From contig CANSSP010000006.1 of assembly GCA_947649645.1 (NCBI GenBank), forward strand, positions 62,001 to 126,000: DNA of 64,000 nt, given 5' to 3'. Positions within the stretch are counted from its first letter, which is position 1; the number at the start of each line of letters is the position of its first letter. Shown here piece by piece: positions 48,840-58,476 of the stretch. The DNA comes from an uncultured Roseburia sp. Lineage in GTDB: Bacteria; Bacillota; Clostridia; Lachnospirales; Lachnospiraceae. The translations under genes and the position numbers were made by a program. The notes beneath the pieces are model-generated. The model had not been told where the DNA came from. It ran no database searches and saw only the letters and a list, made by a program, of their open reading frames with translations.

Positions 48840-51112
48840 TGAGGGGAATGTTCTTAAGCCTGGTAAAGCGCAATAAACGAAATATCGGTGGTATATTCGT
48901 TATCGTGTTTCTGACCGTTGCGCTTGGCGCCTGCTTTCTGGAATCCAATCAGCATATGGAAGAAGGCCTCGGGCTTCTGGAGGAATGCAATCCGCAGGAT
49001 TTTACATTTTTTCCCGATGTGAAGAAGGATGAGCTGATGGAGGCGGAAGGGGATTACCAGAAGGCGGCCGATCAGAAGGCGGAAAAACTGGCGGAAACGT
49101 ACCAGTTTACATGGGAAAAGCGCGAGTATGTCGTGCTCTGGGACAGGGAAAAAACGATCAGAATGTATCCTGAGGACCGGAAGATCGATCGGTATCAGCT
49201 GGTCGAGGGAAAGTATCCCAAAGACGCCGAGGTTATGATCGATTACAATTATGCGATGGAAAACGGGCAGAGGGTGGGGGATGTCTTTCCGATCGGGAAA
49301 GATATTTATACCATATCCGCCATCGCGGTGCTGCCGGATCAGATTTCTCCCGTTGTGGACAACACGGGGAAGATGTATGACGAAAAAACACAGTGTATCG
49401 TGGTTGTGAAAGAGGATGCGTTTGAGCAGTATACAAAGTCAAAGACGGTGAATGTCACGTATGCAGGCCTTTTCCCGCAGGACGCGGAGAGAGACATACA
49501 GAAAATGAAGCAGGACGAGAATTTTCATCTGTTCCTGGAGAGCACAGAAAACCCGCAGATTCTGTCGGCCGTAAATTCGCAGAAAACGATGAACCAGATT
49601 ATTATGGGATTTTCCATGGGCATACTGGGCTCTGTTACGGTCCTGCTGCTTCTGATTACCATCAGTGGACAGATCAGGGAAGAGTATAAAAACCTCGGTG
49701 TGCTCAAGGCGCTGGGATATACCAGTTTTGAAGTGTCGAGGAAGTATCTGTTCTATTTTTTTATTGTCGGCATTCCGGCAGTGGCAGGGTATGCTGCCGG
49801 ACACCGGCTTGCAGATCTCTTTTATGAACTGGTATTCGGAACGTTTTCTGTCCCGTATGTCCGCAGGGGAATTGTGCCGGAGAATCTGCTGGTCCTGGCA
49901 GTTATTCCGACGCTTATATTTACGGCGACTGCATTTTTGTGGGCGATGATAAAAGTAAGAAGACCGGCTCTTGTGATGATATATAATGAAACAAGTGCCG
50001 CGGCAAACAGGATCGTCGTCTGGCTTAATAAAAAAATACAGTTTTCGGATTACCTGAAAGGAGTCAGGACTACGCTGCTTTTTTCCAAAACTGCGGTTCT
50101 GGCGTTTGTCTTATTCGGCGGGTTTGCGCTGGGAGTCCAGATTCAGTTTGCATACACCACGTATCATATGACGGCAGGTATCAAAGATCTGGTGCTGAGT
50201 GAATATCACTATGAGAACGATGTCCGGTTCATTGAAACGCAGGATGACGAGACAGCGTATCAGGACAGTCTGAAATATCTGTGCGAGCCGGTCCGTTTAA
50301 AGACAGAAGCGGAGGATGTGTTTTATAATCTCAATCTCTGCGTGATTGACGATAAAAATACGCGTATGCTTCATCTGAATGATACGGAAGGAGTCGAGAT
50401 AGAGATCGGGCGGCTGGACGGGGTTGTTATCAACCGGTGGATGCATATCAGGTATGGTCTGCAGAAAGGAGACGCAGTCTCGATCGTATTAAAGGATAAG
50501 GAGTATCAGACGAAGATCGGCGCAGTCTCGCAGAGCGTATATGGGAGCAATATTTATGTGGGAAAAGCGCTGGCGGTGAATCAGTTTGAACTGGAGGCAG
50601 ACGCCTATAACGGAATCTATACGGATAACGATATTGTTTTTGACGAGGATCTTTATCTGAGCGTGACTTCCAGAAAAGAAATGGGAGAGACGATTGAGCG
50701 GTCGACCGGTATTTATGTGATTTTATCTGTGATGCTTTTTATCTGCGGACTTGTGGTCGGTTTTATAACGCTGTCCCTGTCGCTGGCCGGGGTGGTAAAC
50801 GGAAACCGCAGATATATTGCGCTTATGAAGATGTCCGGATATACGTTAAAGGAGTGTAATCTGGCCGTGATCGACGGATACAGAATAGTGGCTGTGGCCG
50901 GTTTTGTTATTTCCGTTCCGTATACGATCGTGCTGTGTACGGTCATGTTCCGCATTATTTCTGCAAATTCGGATATCGCTTATCCTGTCAGTATCAGTCC
51001 GGTTTCCATTGGATGCTGTCTGCTGCTTACCGTCGGGATTGTGGAGCTGATTTTATGGTATTTTAAGAGGAAACTGCAAAAGATATCATTCCGCGAAATA
51101 ATGGAAGGGTAA
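48839..51112 (+). CDS. ABC transporter permease, FtsX/MacB type
   Basis: FtsX-like TM organisation (EEYKNLGVLKALGYTSFEVSRKYL; MKMSGYTLKECNLAVIDGYRIVAVAGFV), adjacent to MacB-like ATPase. Confidence 0.9.
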   Translation: MRGMFLSLVKRNKRNIGGIFVIVFLTVALGACFLESNQHMEEGLGLLEECNPQDFTFFPDVKKDELMEAEGDYQKAADQKAEKLAETYQFTWEKREYVVLWDREKTIRMYPEDRKIDRYQLVEGKYPKDAEVMIDYNYAMENGQRVGDVFPIGKDIYTISAIAVLPDQISPVVDNTGKMYDEKTQCIVVVKEDAFEQYTKSKTVNVTYAGLFPQDAERDIQKMKQDENFHLFLESTENPQILSAVNSQKTMNQIIMGFSMGILGSVTVLLLLITISGQIREEYKNLGVLKALGYTSFEVSRKYLFYFFIVGIPAVAGYAAGHRLADLFYELVFGTFSVPYVRRGIVPENLLVLAVIPTLIFTATAFLWAMIKVRRPALVMIYNETSAAANRIVVWLNKKIQFSDYLKGVRTTLLFSKTAVLAFVLFGGFALGVQIQFAYTTYHMTAGIKDLVLSEYHYENDVRFIETQDDETAYQDSLKYLCEPVRLKTEAEDVFYNLNLCVIDDKNTRMLHLNDTEGVEIEIGRLDGVVINRWMHIRYGLQKGDAVSIVLKDKEYQTKIGAVSQSVYGSNIYVGKALAVNQFELEADAYNGIYTDNDIVFDEDLYLSVTSRKEMGETIERSTGIYVILSVMLFICGLVVGFITLSLSLAGVVNGNRRYIALMKMSGYTLKECNLAVIDGYRIVAVAGFVISVPYTIVLCTVMFRIISANSDIAYPVSISPVSIGCCLLLTVGIVELILWYFKRKLQKISFREIMEG

Positions 51113-51123
51113 AAGGTTTTGTT

Positions 51124-52656
51124 ATGACGATGAGAAAAAGAAAAGTCGGGATTGTGGGCGGCGGCATCGGCGGTATCTTTACGGGGGCGCTGTTATCGAA
51201 CAGAGGGTATGATGTTGAAATTTTTGATAAGAATCCGATTCCGGGGGGATACTGCCAGGCTTTCGGGCGGAAGGGATATCGCATTCACCCCGCTGTTCTG
51301 CGCATCGGGTCGAAAAGCTGCGCCGACATGGTGGACGGGTACTGTGAGCAGGCCGGTATCGGCCGTCTCAGGTGGACGCGCTACAGGGAATATTATCAGT
51401 TTGGCGATGACATCCGGATTGATCAGTGTACAGACCGGATGGATCTGGAGCTGATCCGGTATTTTCCGGAAGATGCAGAACAGATCAGGGCTTTTTTTGC
51501 GGAAATAACGGAGCTGTATCAGATTATGAATAAGGTATTTGCAGCTCATATGACATTCCGGGGGCTCTGCGCGTCGGAAATCAAAAAATATATTCCCAAT
51601 ATATCCAGAACGGCAAAGCAGTTTGTGGAACAATATTTTGACAACGTTCTGTTAAAAGAGATCATTCTTGCGATGCTGGAGCTGGACGAGGAAAGTGTGG
51701 CGCTTGCCATTCCGATGACTTATTTTGAAATCAAGGGGCAGGGGGAGTACTATGTTCCGGAGGGAGGCGCATACCGTATCATCTCAGAATGTGTGGAGCT
51801 GATTGAGAAGAACGGGGGCGTGATACATAAAAATACTGCCGTCACAAAGATCTGCACAGAGAATAACCGGGTTACCGGAATCGTGGCGGATGGGAGAGAA
51901 TACGTCTTTGACGTGCTTGTCTCCGGCATTGATATCAACAAAACATACCGGAATCTGATCGGAGAAAAATTTGTTGAAAATAAAAAAATGCTGCATGATC
52001 TGCAGTGTAAATGGAAAATATCGAAATCCTGCTTCAGCATCTGGCTTGGATTTGACCGCACGCTGGAGGAACTGGGTGTGGATTCCGGCTCCGTGATCTG
52101 CTATCCGGACAAGGAGAACATCGGAAAAGTGCGGAAAATCATGCAGACACAAGGGGAAAGACTGCCGGACGGTTACTGGTATCAATGTTTTACCGCATTC
52201 AGCCGGGATGCGTCGTCCACTCCGGCAGGAGGGGCACAGATGTGCATCGGCATATTGGTGCCTTATGATTTTGAAAATCACTGGTGGGCGGACGGGGTGT
52301 ACGCAGAAGAAAAACAGCGGCTGGTGGGACATGTGCTGGCGGATGTAGAGAAGCGTTATCCCGCAATCCGGGGACATTATGTTTTTGTTGAGGCGGCGAC
52401 GCCTGTCACCTATGAGCGGGAATGCGGAAATACAAAAGGAGCTTATTTAGGGTTTGAGAAATACCAGGATTATGTATACGACCGCTCCAGACATCAGAAT
52501 AAAGGTATGTCGGAAGGGCTCTTTTTTGCAGGCCACTGGGTATCTGTGATTGGCGGAGTCAACGGTGTGATGCAGGAGTGTGTAAAGACCGGCAATCTGA
52601 TTATGCAGGAGTATCCCCTGTGCGATCATATGCAGGAATATATTCTGTTCGAATGA
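51124..52656 (+). CDS. Phytoene-desaturase-like FAD oxidoreductase (2)
   Basis: KVGIVGGGIGGIFTGALLSNRGYDVEIFDKNPIPGGYCQAF; GLFFAGHWVSVIGGVNGVMQECVKTG. Confidence 0.9.
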   Translation: MTMRKRKVGIVGGGIGGIFTGALLSNRGYDVEIFDKNPIPGGYCQAFGRKGYRIHPAVLRIGSKSCADMVDGYCEQAGIGRLRWTRYREYYQFGDDIRIDQCTDRMDLELIRYFPEDAEQIRAFFAEITELYQIMNKVFAAHMTFRGLCASEIKKYIPNISRTAKQFVEQYFDNVLLKEIILAMLELDEESVALAIPMTYFEIKGQGEYYVPEGGAYRIISECVELIEKNGGVIHKNTAVTKICTENNRVTGIVADGREYVFDVLVSGIDINKTYRNLIGEKFVENKKMLHDLQCKWKISKSCFSIWLGFDRTLEELGVDSGSVICYPDKENIGKVRKIMQTQGERLPDGYWYQCFTAFSRDASSTPAGGAQMCIGILVPYDFENHWWADGVYAEEKQRLVGHVLADVEKRYPAIRGHYVFVEAATPVTYERECGNTKGAYLGFEKYQDYVYDRSRHQNKGMSEGLFFAGHWVSVIGGVNGVMQECVKTGNLIMQEYPLCDHMQEYILFE

Positions 52657-52685
52657 TTGCTGGCCAAAAAAGGAGATGAAGAACA

Positions 52686-53738
52686 ATGAAAGCCTGTATA
52701 CAGTTGTGGAAACAGATTTATGTCCATAATAACGGCCGGGTCTGGTTCTGCTGTATGAAACCGTCGCGCACGCAGAAAATCGATCTGCAGCATTGTGTTC
52801 CCGAAATGGCGGCGGACATCATAAATTGTGACGAAGTGTATCGGATCCGCCGTGAGATGATGGAGGAGAAGCTGCCCAATTTCTGCAAGGGCTGTATGAT
52901 GCTTAAGGAATATGAAAATGTGCGTGATTTTGCAGAAGAACTGTACGAGGAAGGCTGTATTTCACAGATTACGGATAATATCGGGCAGATCTGCCGGATC
53001 GATCATGTGGACGAGCTTTTTTTTGAGATAACGACCAGGTGTAATCTCAGATGTGTCTACTGTCTGCACAGCACATCCGCTTTTAAGGACTGGATTGCCG
53101 ATCTGGGTGTCGGGAAATTTTTTGATCTGCTGGATGTCCTTATCAAAGTGTGGGGTGTCAGAGAAATATCGACCACCGGTATCGGAGAGTTTACGCTGGT
53201 TGACGGCTGGACGCGGATCATACAGACAATCAGGTCGGCGTATCCCGGTTTAAGGATTTCTCTTTTTTCCAATTTTGCAAAAAGGTTATCTGACGAAGAA
53301 ATTGACACACTGGCGGAGGCAGATAAAATTTATGTGAGCTGTGATACCGTGAACGCGGAGCTGTTCCGCTTTTTAAGAAGCGGGGATCTGGATATTCTTC
53401 TGGACAATCTGGCGCGGCTGAACCGGTGCAGGGAGAAAAGGCACAGCGGGCTTAAGATTGCAATTGCCGCGGTGGTAAATTCTAAAAATCTGGATTATTT
53501 AAAGGAGCTTCTGGAATATATCATCGGGACAGGGTGCGCGGACGAGCTGAATCTGACGCCGATGACGCTTCCGATGCCGGCGGCAAAGACGCTGGACGTA
53601 TACCCTGTAAATATATTTTTTCATACGGAAAAGGAGACGCAGGTCGCGGCTTTGCTCAGGGAGCTGTACGACAGGGGGAAAAAAGAAGGAATCGACGTAA
53701 ACTGGTCGGGCGATCTGCAGAATTTTTATGCGCAGTAG
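52686..53738 (+). CDS. Radical SAM protein with additional N-terminal cysteine cluster
   Basis: FFEITTRCNLRCVYCLHS (CxxxCxxC); N-terminal WFCCMK...HC...FCKGCMML. Confidence 0.88.
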   Translation: MKACIQLWKQIYVHNNGRVWFCCMKPSRTQKIDLQHCVPEMAADIINCDEVYRIRREMMEEKLPNFCKGCMMLKEYENVRDFAEELYEEGCISQITDNIGQICRIDHVDELFFEITTRCNLRCVYCLHSTSAFKDWIADLGVGKFFDLLDVLIKVWGVREISTTGIGEFTLVDGWTRIIQTIRSAYPGLRISLFSNFAKRLSDEEIDTLAEADKIYVSCDTVNAELFRFLRSGDLDILLDNLARLNRCREKRHSGLKIAIAAVVNSKNLDYLKELLEYIIGTGCADELNLTPMTLPMPAAKTLDVYPVNIFFHTEKETQVAALLRELYDRGKKEGIDVNWSGDLQNFYAQ

Positions 53739-54366
53739 TGTTCTGGCCGCCTCGATAAAAAGGGGGTGTTTCCGCCGGGAGAAGCATGTGATTGTGCTGC
53801 GCGGGGAGACGGTGCCGTATTTGGACCGCTGCCTGCTGCACACAAAAGAACTTCCGCATTATCTGTGGAGAAACAGGAAAAGAACGGAATATCTGAGCGG
53901 CAGATATGCATTGAAATCTCTGTTGTCGAGAGAGCTGGGAGTGGAATATGCAGATCTGTGTATTCTGAATGAAAGATACGGGGAGCAGTCCGGAAAACCG
54001 CGGCTTTATATCAATGACGCGCCGGCAGATTATTCCGTTTCCATTTCACACGACGCCGGAATTATTTTCGCCTGCTTTGCAGATCACGATATCGGGGCCG
54101 ACGTGGCGGCAGAGAGGGGGAACGCCGGTGCGGGCAGGGCATGCCTTGACTGGGCGATCGGGGAGGCATTTACGAAAGCGCTGGGGATCGGCCTTAAGTA
54201 TGGGATTCCTTCAGTAAAGACGGATTCCATGGATCGGGAAAAAGGTATGGTAGAACTGGAGGTATCGGAAAAAGTGCTTTCCTGTGCGGGGAGGTATTCC
54301 GATATCTCTTTTACGTATGAGATGCGGGAACAGGCAGTGTTTGTGATATGTGAGCTGATCGGGTAA
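53728..54366 (+). CDS. 4'-phosphopantetheinyl transferase (Sfp-like)
   Basis: RYALKSLL...GKPRLYINDAPADYSVSISHDAGIIFACFADHDIGADV...WAIGEAFTKALG. Confidence 0.85.
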   Translation: MRSSVLAASIKRGCFRREKHVIVLRGETVPYLDRCLLHTKELPHYLWRNRKRTEYLSGRYALKSLLSRELGVEYADLCILNERYGEQSGKPRLYINDAPADYSVSISHDAGIIFACFADHDIGADVAAERGNAGAGRACLDWAIGEAFTKALGIGLKYGIPSVKTDSMDREKGMVELEVSEKVLSCAGRYSDISFTYEMREQAVFVICELIG

Positions 54367-54555
54367 TCAGATCACACGGCTGTCTGTCCCGCATGATCTT
54401 TCTGGGAGTCTGGTCTGAATGTGTCACACACTCTTGTGCACCGCCTTACTTTGTGATAAACTGATTGTGGAAAAATAAGGAAGTTCCCGTACACACGGAC
54501 AGGATGCAGACGGCGCGGCGTCAACGGTATCATCGCGCCGGCATAGGAGGATACG

Positions 54556-55251
54556 ATGGCGAACAGAGACGGTATTATAACAAGGGAAGAGTTAAACCTG
54601 ATTCTTCTTCTGGACAATTCATACTCGATGGTGAATGGGCGCATTGCACAGCTCAATCATGCGATCCCGACGCTTAAAAATACGTTGATGAAAATGGCGG
54701 AAGACGAATGTGTCGATATAAAATTGCGTATCATAGCGTTCAGCGACGAGGCTGTGTGGAAAGTGGGCACGGTTGAGAAGGGCGAAGAGATCGGCGCTGT
54801 GGTCTGGCAGGATCTGGACGTCGTCGGCGGGACGAGCACGCCAAAGGCGATCAGGGAGGCAAACAAGGCGCTCAGAAAGCAGTATCTCGGCGCGCATGCG
54901 CTTCATCCGGTTGTGATCCTGATCACGGACGGGTACTGCAACCCGGGAGAGCATGGGGATTATCTGGACGCGATCGGAGAGATGAAGCAGAAGCTTTCCG
55001 GAAATACGGGAAAGGAAAAGGTCACGAGAGTGGCGATCGGCGTTGAGGATTATAACAGGGACGAGCTTGTGGAGTTTGCGTCTGTCGGACTGATTGCAGA
55101 CCAGCAGCAGCCGCTGATTTTTGAGGTGGATAAAGCGATGGACCTGGGCAGCGTGATCAACTGGGTCGCAGTGAGCAGCATGTATTCCAGTATTACCGAT
55201 GACGAGGATGTGATTGACCTGGGGGACCCCGACTGGGGAGAGGACGAATGA
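54556..55251 (+). CDS. TerY-like von Willebrand factor A domain protein
   Basis: LNLILLLDNSYSMVNGRIAQLNHAIPTLK (MIDAS DxSxS), GGTSTPKAI, VVILITDGYCNPGE. Confidence 0.88.
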   Translation: MANRDGIITREELNLILLLDNSYSMVNGRIAQLNHAIPTLKNTLMKMAEDECVDIKLRIIAFSDEAVWKVGTVEKGEEIGAVVWQDLDVVGGTSTPKAIREANKALRKQYLGAHALHPVVILITDGYCNPGEHGDYLDAIGEMKQKLSGNTGKEKVTRVAIGVEDYNRDELVEFASVGLIADQQQPLIFEVDKAMDLGSVINWVAVSSMYSSITDDEDVIDLGDPDWGEDE

Positions 55252-55337
55252 TAAAAATGGGAAAGAGGCATCAGAGATATCGGTGTCTCTTTCTTTCATT
55301 ATAAAAAATACCATATAGGCGGGAGGCATAAGGTGGG

Positions 55338-57092
55338 ATGGAGGATCCGGTTTTAAATCTGGAGGATTGCGGAAACGTTGACATGCCGGGCTTAGAGTGC
55401 GGCGCTTTTTACGCGAGAAAACGCGGGAGCGGTCACGTTGCGGGAAACAGGCCCTGCCAGGACTTTTGCATTGCAGGAGAGATCGCACCGGAGCTGTTTT
55501 TTGCCGCTGTGGCTGACGGGCACGGAGGGGAAGCATATACCAGAAGTGACATCGGCGCGCGTCTGGCCTGTGAGGAGACGGCGCGGCTGGCGGAGGAAAT
55601 CTGCGCGGAAATGAAAAAGAGAGGAGCAGACGAGGACGAGCTTGTCGCGGCGTTTTCAGGCCGTGCGCTGAAGGCGAAGCTGGTTGAACGCTGGCGGCAG
55701 GCGGTACTGGAAGATTATGAAGCGCACCCGGACGAGGAATGTGGCAGAAGACAGATTATACGGAAATACGGGACGACGATTTTATTTGTGGCTGTCACCA
55801 GGAATTATTATGTGCTGGGACAGCTTGGCGACGGCGCGATCCTCCTTTTTGACGGACGGGGGCACGCGCAGCTTTTCAGGCGGCATGCCGCGAAGGTGGG
55901 TTCGAAGACGAGCTCCCTGGCCTCAGAGCGGGGAATGTATGCCCTCTTTACGGATGTCTATGAAAGAAGACTTTTTGATCACGTCCTGCTTTCGACCGAC
56001 GGAATCTATGACAAACTGGATCGGGAGGATTCGTTTCTGCGGTACGCCAGAACGCTCGCGGTGCAGATACAGGAGCGGCCAAAGCATCCTTTTACGGTGG
56101 AAGGCATCGACGTGTCGACAAAGACGGGGGACGACTGTACGGTCGTGCTTGTGCACCCGCAGCCGGAGGGAGCGCAGAAGGTACATTCGCAGCAGGAAGC
56201 GGCGGAAGCGCTTTTCGGACTAAAAGAGTTGAAAAGAAGAGGGTATGAAAAAATCGTCTTTGAGCGCGTCTGCGGCGGAACGATTGTTTTATCCGCCGAA
56301 AAAGACAGTCAGATTTATGAAATTCATATCGGGGGAGGAGAACCGTCCCGGGGGGCTGAAAAGAGGGATGTGGATGTTGCGGGATGCAGACTTCTTGCGC
56401 ATGTGGATGAATGTCTGCTGCCGGACGGAAGGTGTGTATCCTTTTATCGCGTGCCCGAAGGCGCCAGGAGTTTTTATGAGCTGTATGAGAACGGGGAAAT
56501 GCTGGAGAAGCGCTATCTGTCCCGTCTTATGGATGCGGAAACGGACAGCCGTTATTCGAACGAATACTGGCTGAAAGTATTTGAAAATCTAAGAAGCCTG
56601 GAACAGTACCTGTGCGCGCGAAAAGCCGGGTGTACAAAGGATTTTGTGCGGACGCTGCGGTTGAAAGACGACGGAACGCTGTACTGCTTTGACGACGGTA
56701 TCCGGTGGGAGGGAGGAGGTCCGGACAGAGGGGATTCTGGCCGGGTAAAGGAGATGTCGGCTTTTCTGGGAAAGCTCCGGTGCGGAAAGCTGCAGTGCCC
56801 CCTGTATGAATGTATGGATCAGGGGCAGACTGTAAAATTCCTCCATCTGGGCGGGGAGAGCGCCCCGATGCTCCGCGTCACCCGCAATCCCGAAAAACAG
56901 ATTTATGGCCTTTGGAATATATCGGACCGGCCCTGGGAGATAAAATACCCGAAGGAAAGAGTGATTGAGCCCGGCGAGGTATTGCGGTTAAAGGGAAATC
57001 AGACTTTTTATGTCGCCTGTGGGGAAGAGGACGTGCTCACGGAAGCGGATCCGTCCGGTGGTTTCGTGCGCTATGAGACAGAATTGTTTTAA
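55338..57092 (+). CDS. PP2C-family Ser/Thr phosphatase with C-terminal extension
   Basis: GSGHVAGNRPCQDFC...FFAAVADGHGGEAY...VLGQLGDGAILLFD...HVLLSTDGIYD. Confidence 0.88.
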   Translation: MEDPVLNLEDCGNVDMPGLECGAFYARKRGSGHVAGNRPCQDFCIAGEIAPELFFAAVADGHGGEAYTRSDIGARLACEETARLAEEICAEMKKRGADEDELVAAFSGRALKAKLVERWRQAVLEDYEAHPDEECGRRQIIRKYGTTILFVAVTRNYYVLGQLGDGAILLFDGRGHAQLFRRHAAKVGSKTSSLASERGMYALFTDVYERRLFDHVLLSTDGIYDKLDREDSFLRYARTLAVQIQERPKHPFTVEGIDVSTKTGDDCTVVLVHPQPEGAQKVHSQQEAAEALFGLKELKRRGYEKIVFERVCGGTIVLSAEKDSQIYEIHIGGGEPSRGAEKRDVDVAGCRLLAHVDECLLPDGRCVSFYRVPEGARSFYELYENGEMLEKRYLSRLMDAETDSRYSNEYWLKVFENLRSLEQYLCARKAGCTKDFVRTLRLKDDGTLYCFDDGIRWEGGGPDRGDSGRVKEMSAFLGKLRCGKLQCPLYECMDQGQTVKFLHLGGESAPMLRVTRNPEKQIYGLWNISDRPWEIKYPKERVIEPGEVLRLKGNQTFYVACGEEDVLTEADPSGGFVRYETELF

Positions 57093-57118
57093 TTCCGGAC
57101 AGAAAGGAAACGATACGT

Positions 57119-58462
57119 ATGAAAAAAGGCGATATCATCACGGGAGAAAACGGTGAACAGTATGTGATTGTAAAATCTCTGGGGAAGGGCGGACAGGCGA
57201 AAGTCTGGAAGGTGCAGAATGTCGGCACAAAGCAGTATTACGCGTATAAATTTTATAAACGTAACCCGTACGATATCAGAGAGAATATCGAAACGCTGAT
57301 CGGAAAAGGGCAGCTTCGGGATAAAAATGGAAATGTGCTGAACACGGCGATATTCCCGCTTTCCATTGTGGAAGGGGAAGGGGATTCTTTCGGCTATATT
57401 ATGGAACTGGTGGATCTTAAGGATTACACGACGTTAAAAAAGGCATGGGCGAGACCGGAGCTTTATCCTTCCTGCGCCGCGCTCTGCCGTATCGTTAAAA
57501 ATATGTCTTCTTTTTTTGAGGCGCTCCATTCTACGCACGGCATGTGTTATAAGGATATTAACGAGGGAAATATTTTTTTTAACCCCGTGACCGGCGACGT
57601 GAAAATTATTGACAACGACAATATCGCATATCCGGGAAAAGTCACAATCAGCGGCACCTACGGATACCGTGCTCCGGAAATCGTCCTTGGAAAAAAGCCG
57701 GACGAGAGGTCGGACAGTTTTTCGTTTGCCGTTTATATTTTCCGGCTGCTGGTCGGAGGGTATCCTTTCGAGGGGAGTTATACCAGGGAATATTGCAGAA
57801 AACATGACGTATGCGAGATCGACGTGCAGAAAGTGATCTATGGGACGGATGCGGTGTTTATCTGGAACCCGTATGACCGGCGCAATTCCATCGAAAACAG
57901 TGCCGATGAAAAATGGGAGGCGCAGGCCAGGATCTGGAAAAGGCTTCCGGCACGGATTCAGAATCTTTTTATCGATACGTTTGTCACCTATCTGCCGGAA
58001 GAAAAACGGGCGGAACGGCCATCGGACGAGGCCTGGGGGGACGCTTTCGCCGATCTTAAGACCGGGCTTTTAAAGTGCCGGGCATGCGGATGCGTCACGT
58101 TTGGCGGGAGCGGCCATTGTTTTGAGTGCGGTGCGGCTGTGCCGGTGCGGCGGCACAGCATTGTATTTAAGGTTCTGAGTGCCGGTGAACCAAAGCGGGA
58201 GACAAAGCTTTATGTGGCGGATGTTTTACAGGGCACAGAGATTTCGAAACACCTGCCCGGCGGAGATTTTTTAAAAATCCTTTACAATAAGCCGGCTGCA
58301 AAAGTCGGTATCCGGAATGTAAGCGGGCTGACGTGGTGTGTGATCGGGCGGGACAAAAGCATGACAGACTGTCCGCCGGGCAGCGTGTTTGCGGTGGAAG
58401 AAGGAATGATGATACGCATTATTCCGAAAACGGCGCAGTTAAATGTTTTGCGGGTGGAATGA
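57119..58462 (+). CDS. Ser/Thr protein kinase with C-terminal zinc ribbon
   Basis: YVIVKSLGKGGQAKVWKVQN, MCYKDINEGNIFFNPVTGDVKIIDNDN, GTYGYRAPEIVLG; CRACGCVTFGGSGHCFECG zinc ribbon. Confidence 0.9.
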   Translation: MKKGDIITGENGEQYVIVKSLGKGGQAKVWKVQNVGTKQYYAYKFYKRNPYDIRENIETLIGKGQLRDKNGNVLNTAIFPLSIVEGEGDSFGYIMELVDLKDYTTLKKAWARPELYPSCAALCRIVKNMSSFFEALHSTHGMCYKDINEGNIFFNPVTGDVKIIDNDNIAYPGKVTISGTYGYRAPEIVLGKKPDERSDSFSFAVYIFRLLVGGYPFEGSYTREYCRKHDVCEIDVQKVIYGTDAVFIWNPYDRRNSIENSADEKWEAQARIWKRLPARIQNLFIDTFVTYLPEEKRAERPSDEAWGDAFADLKTGLLKCRACGCVTFGGSGHCFECGAAVPVRRHSIVFKVLSAGEPKRETKLYVADVLQGTEISKHLPGGDFLKILYNKPAAKVGIRNVSGLTWCVIGRDKSMTDCPPGSVFAVEEGMMIRIIPKTAQLNVLRVE

Positions 58463-58476
58463 AAGCGAGGAAACGT

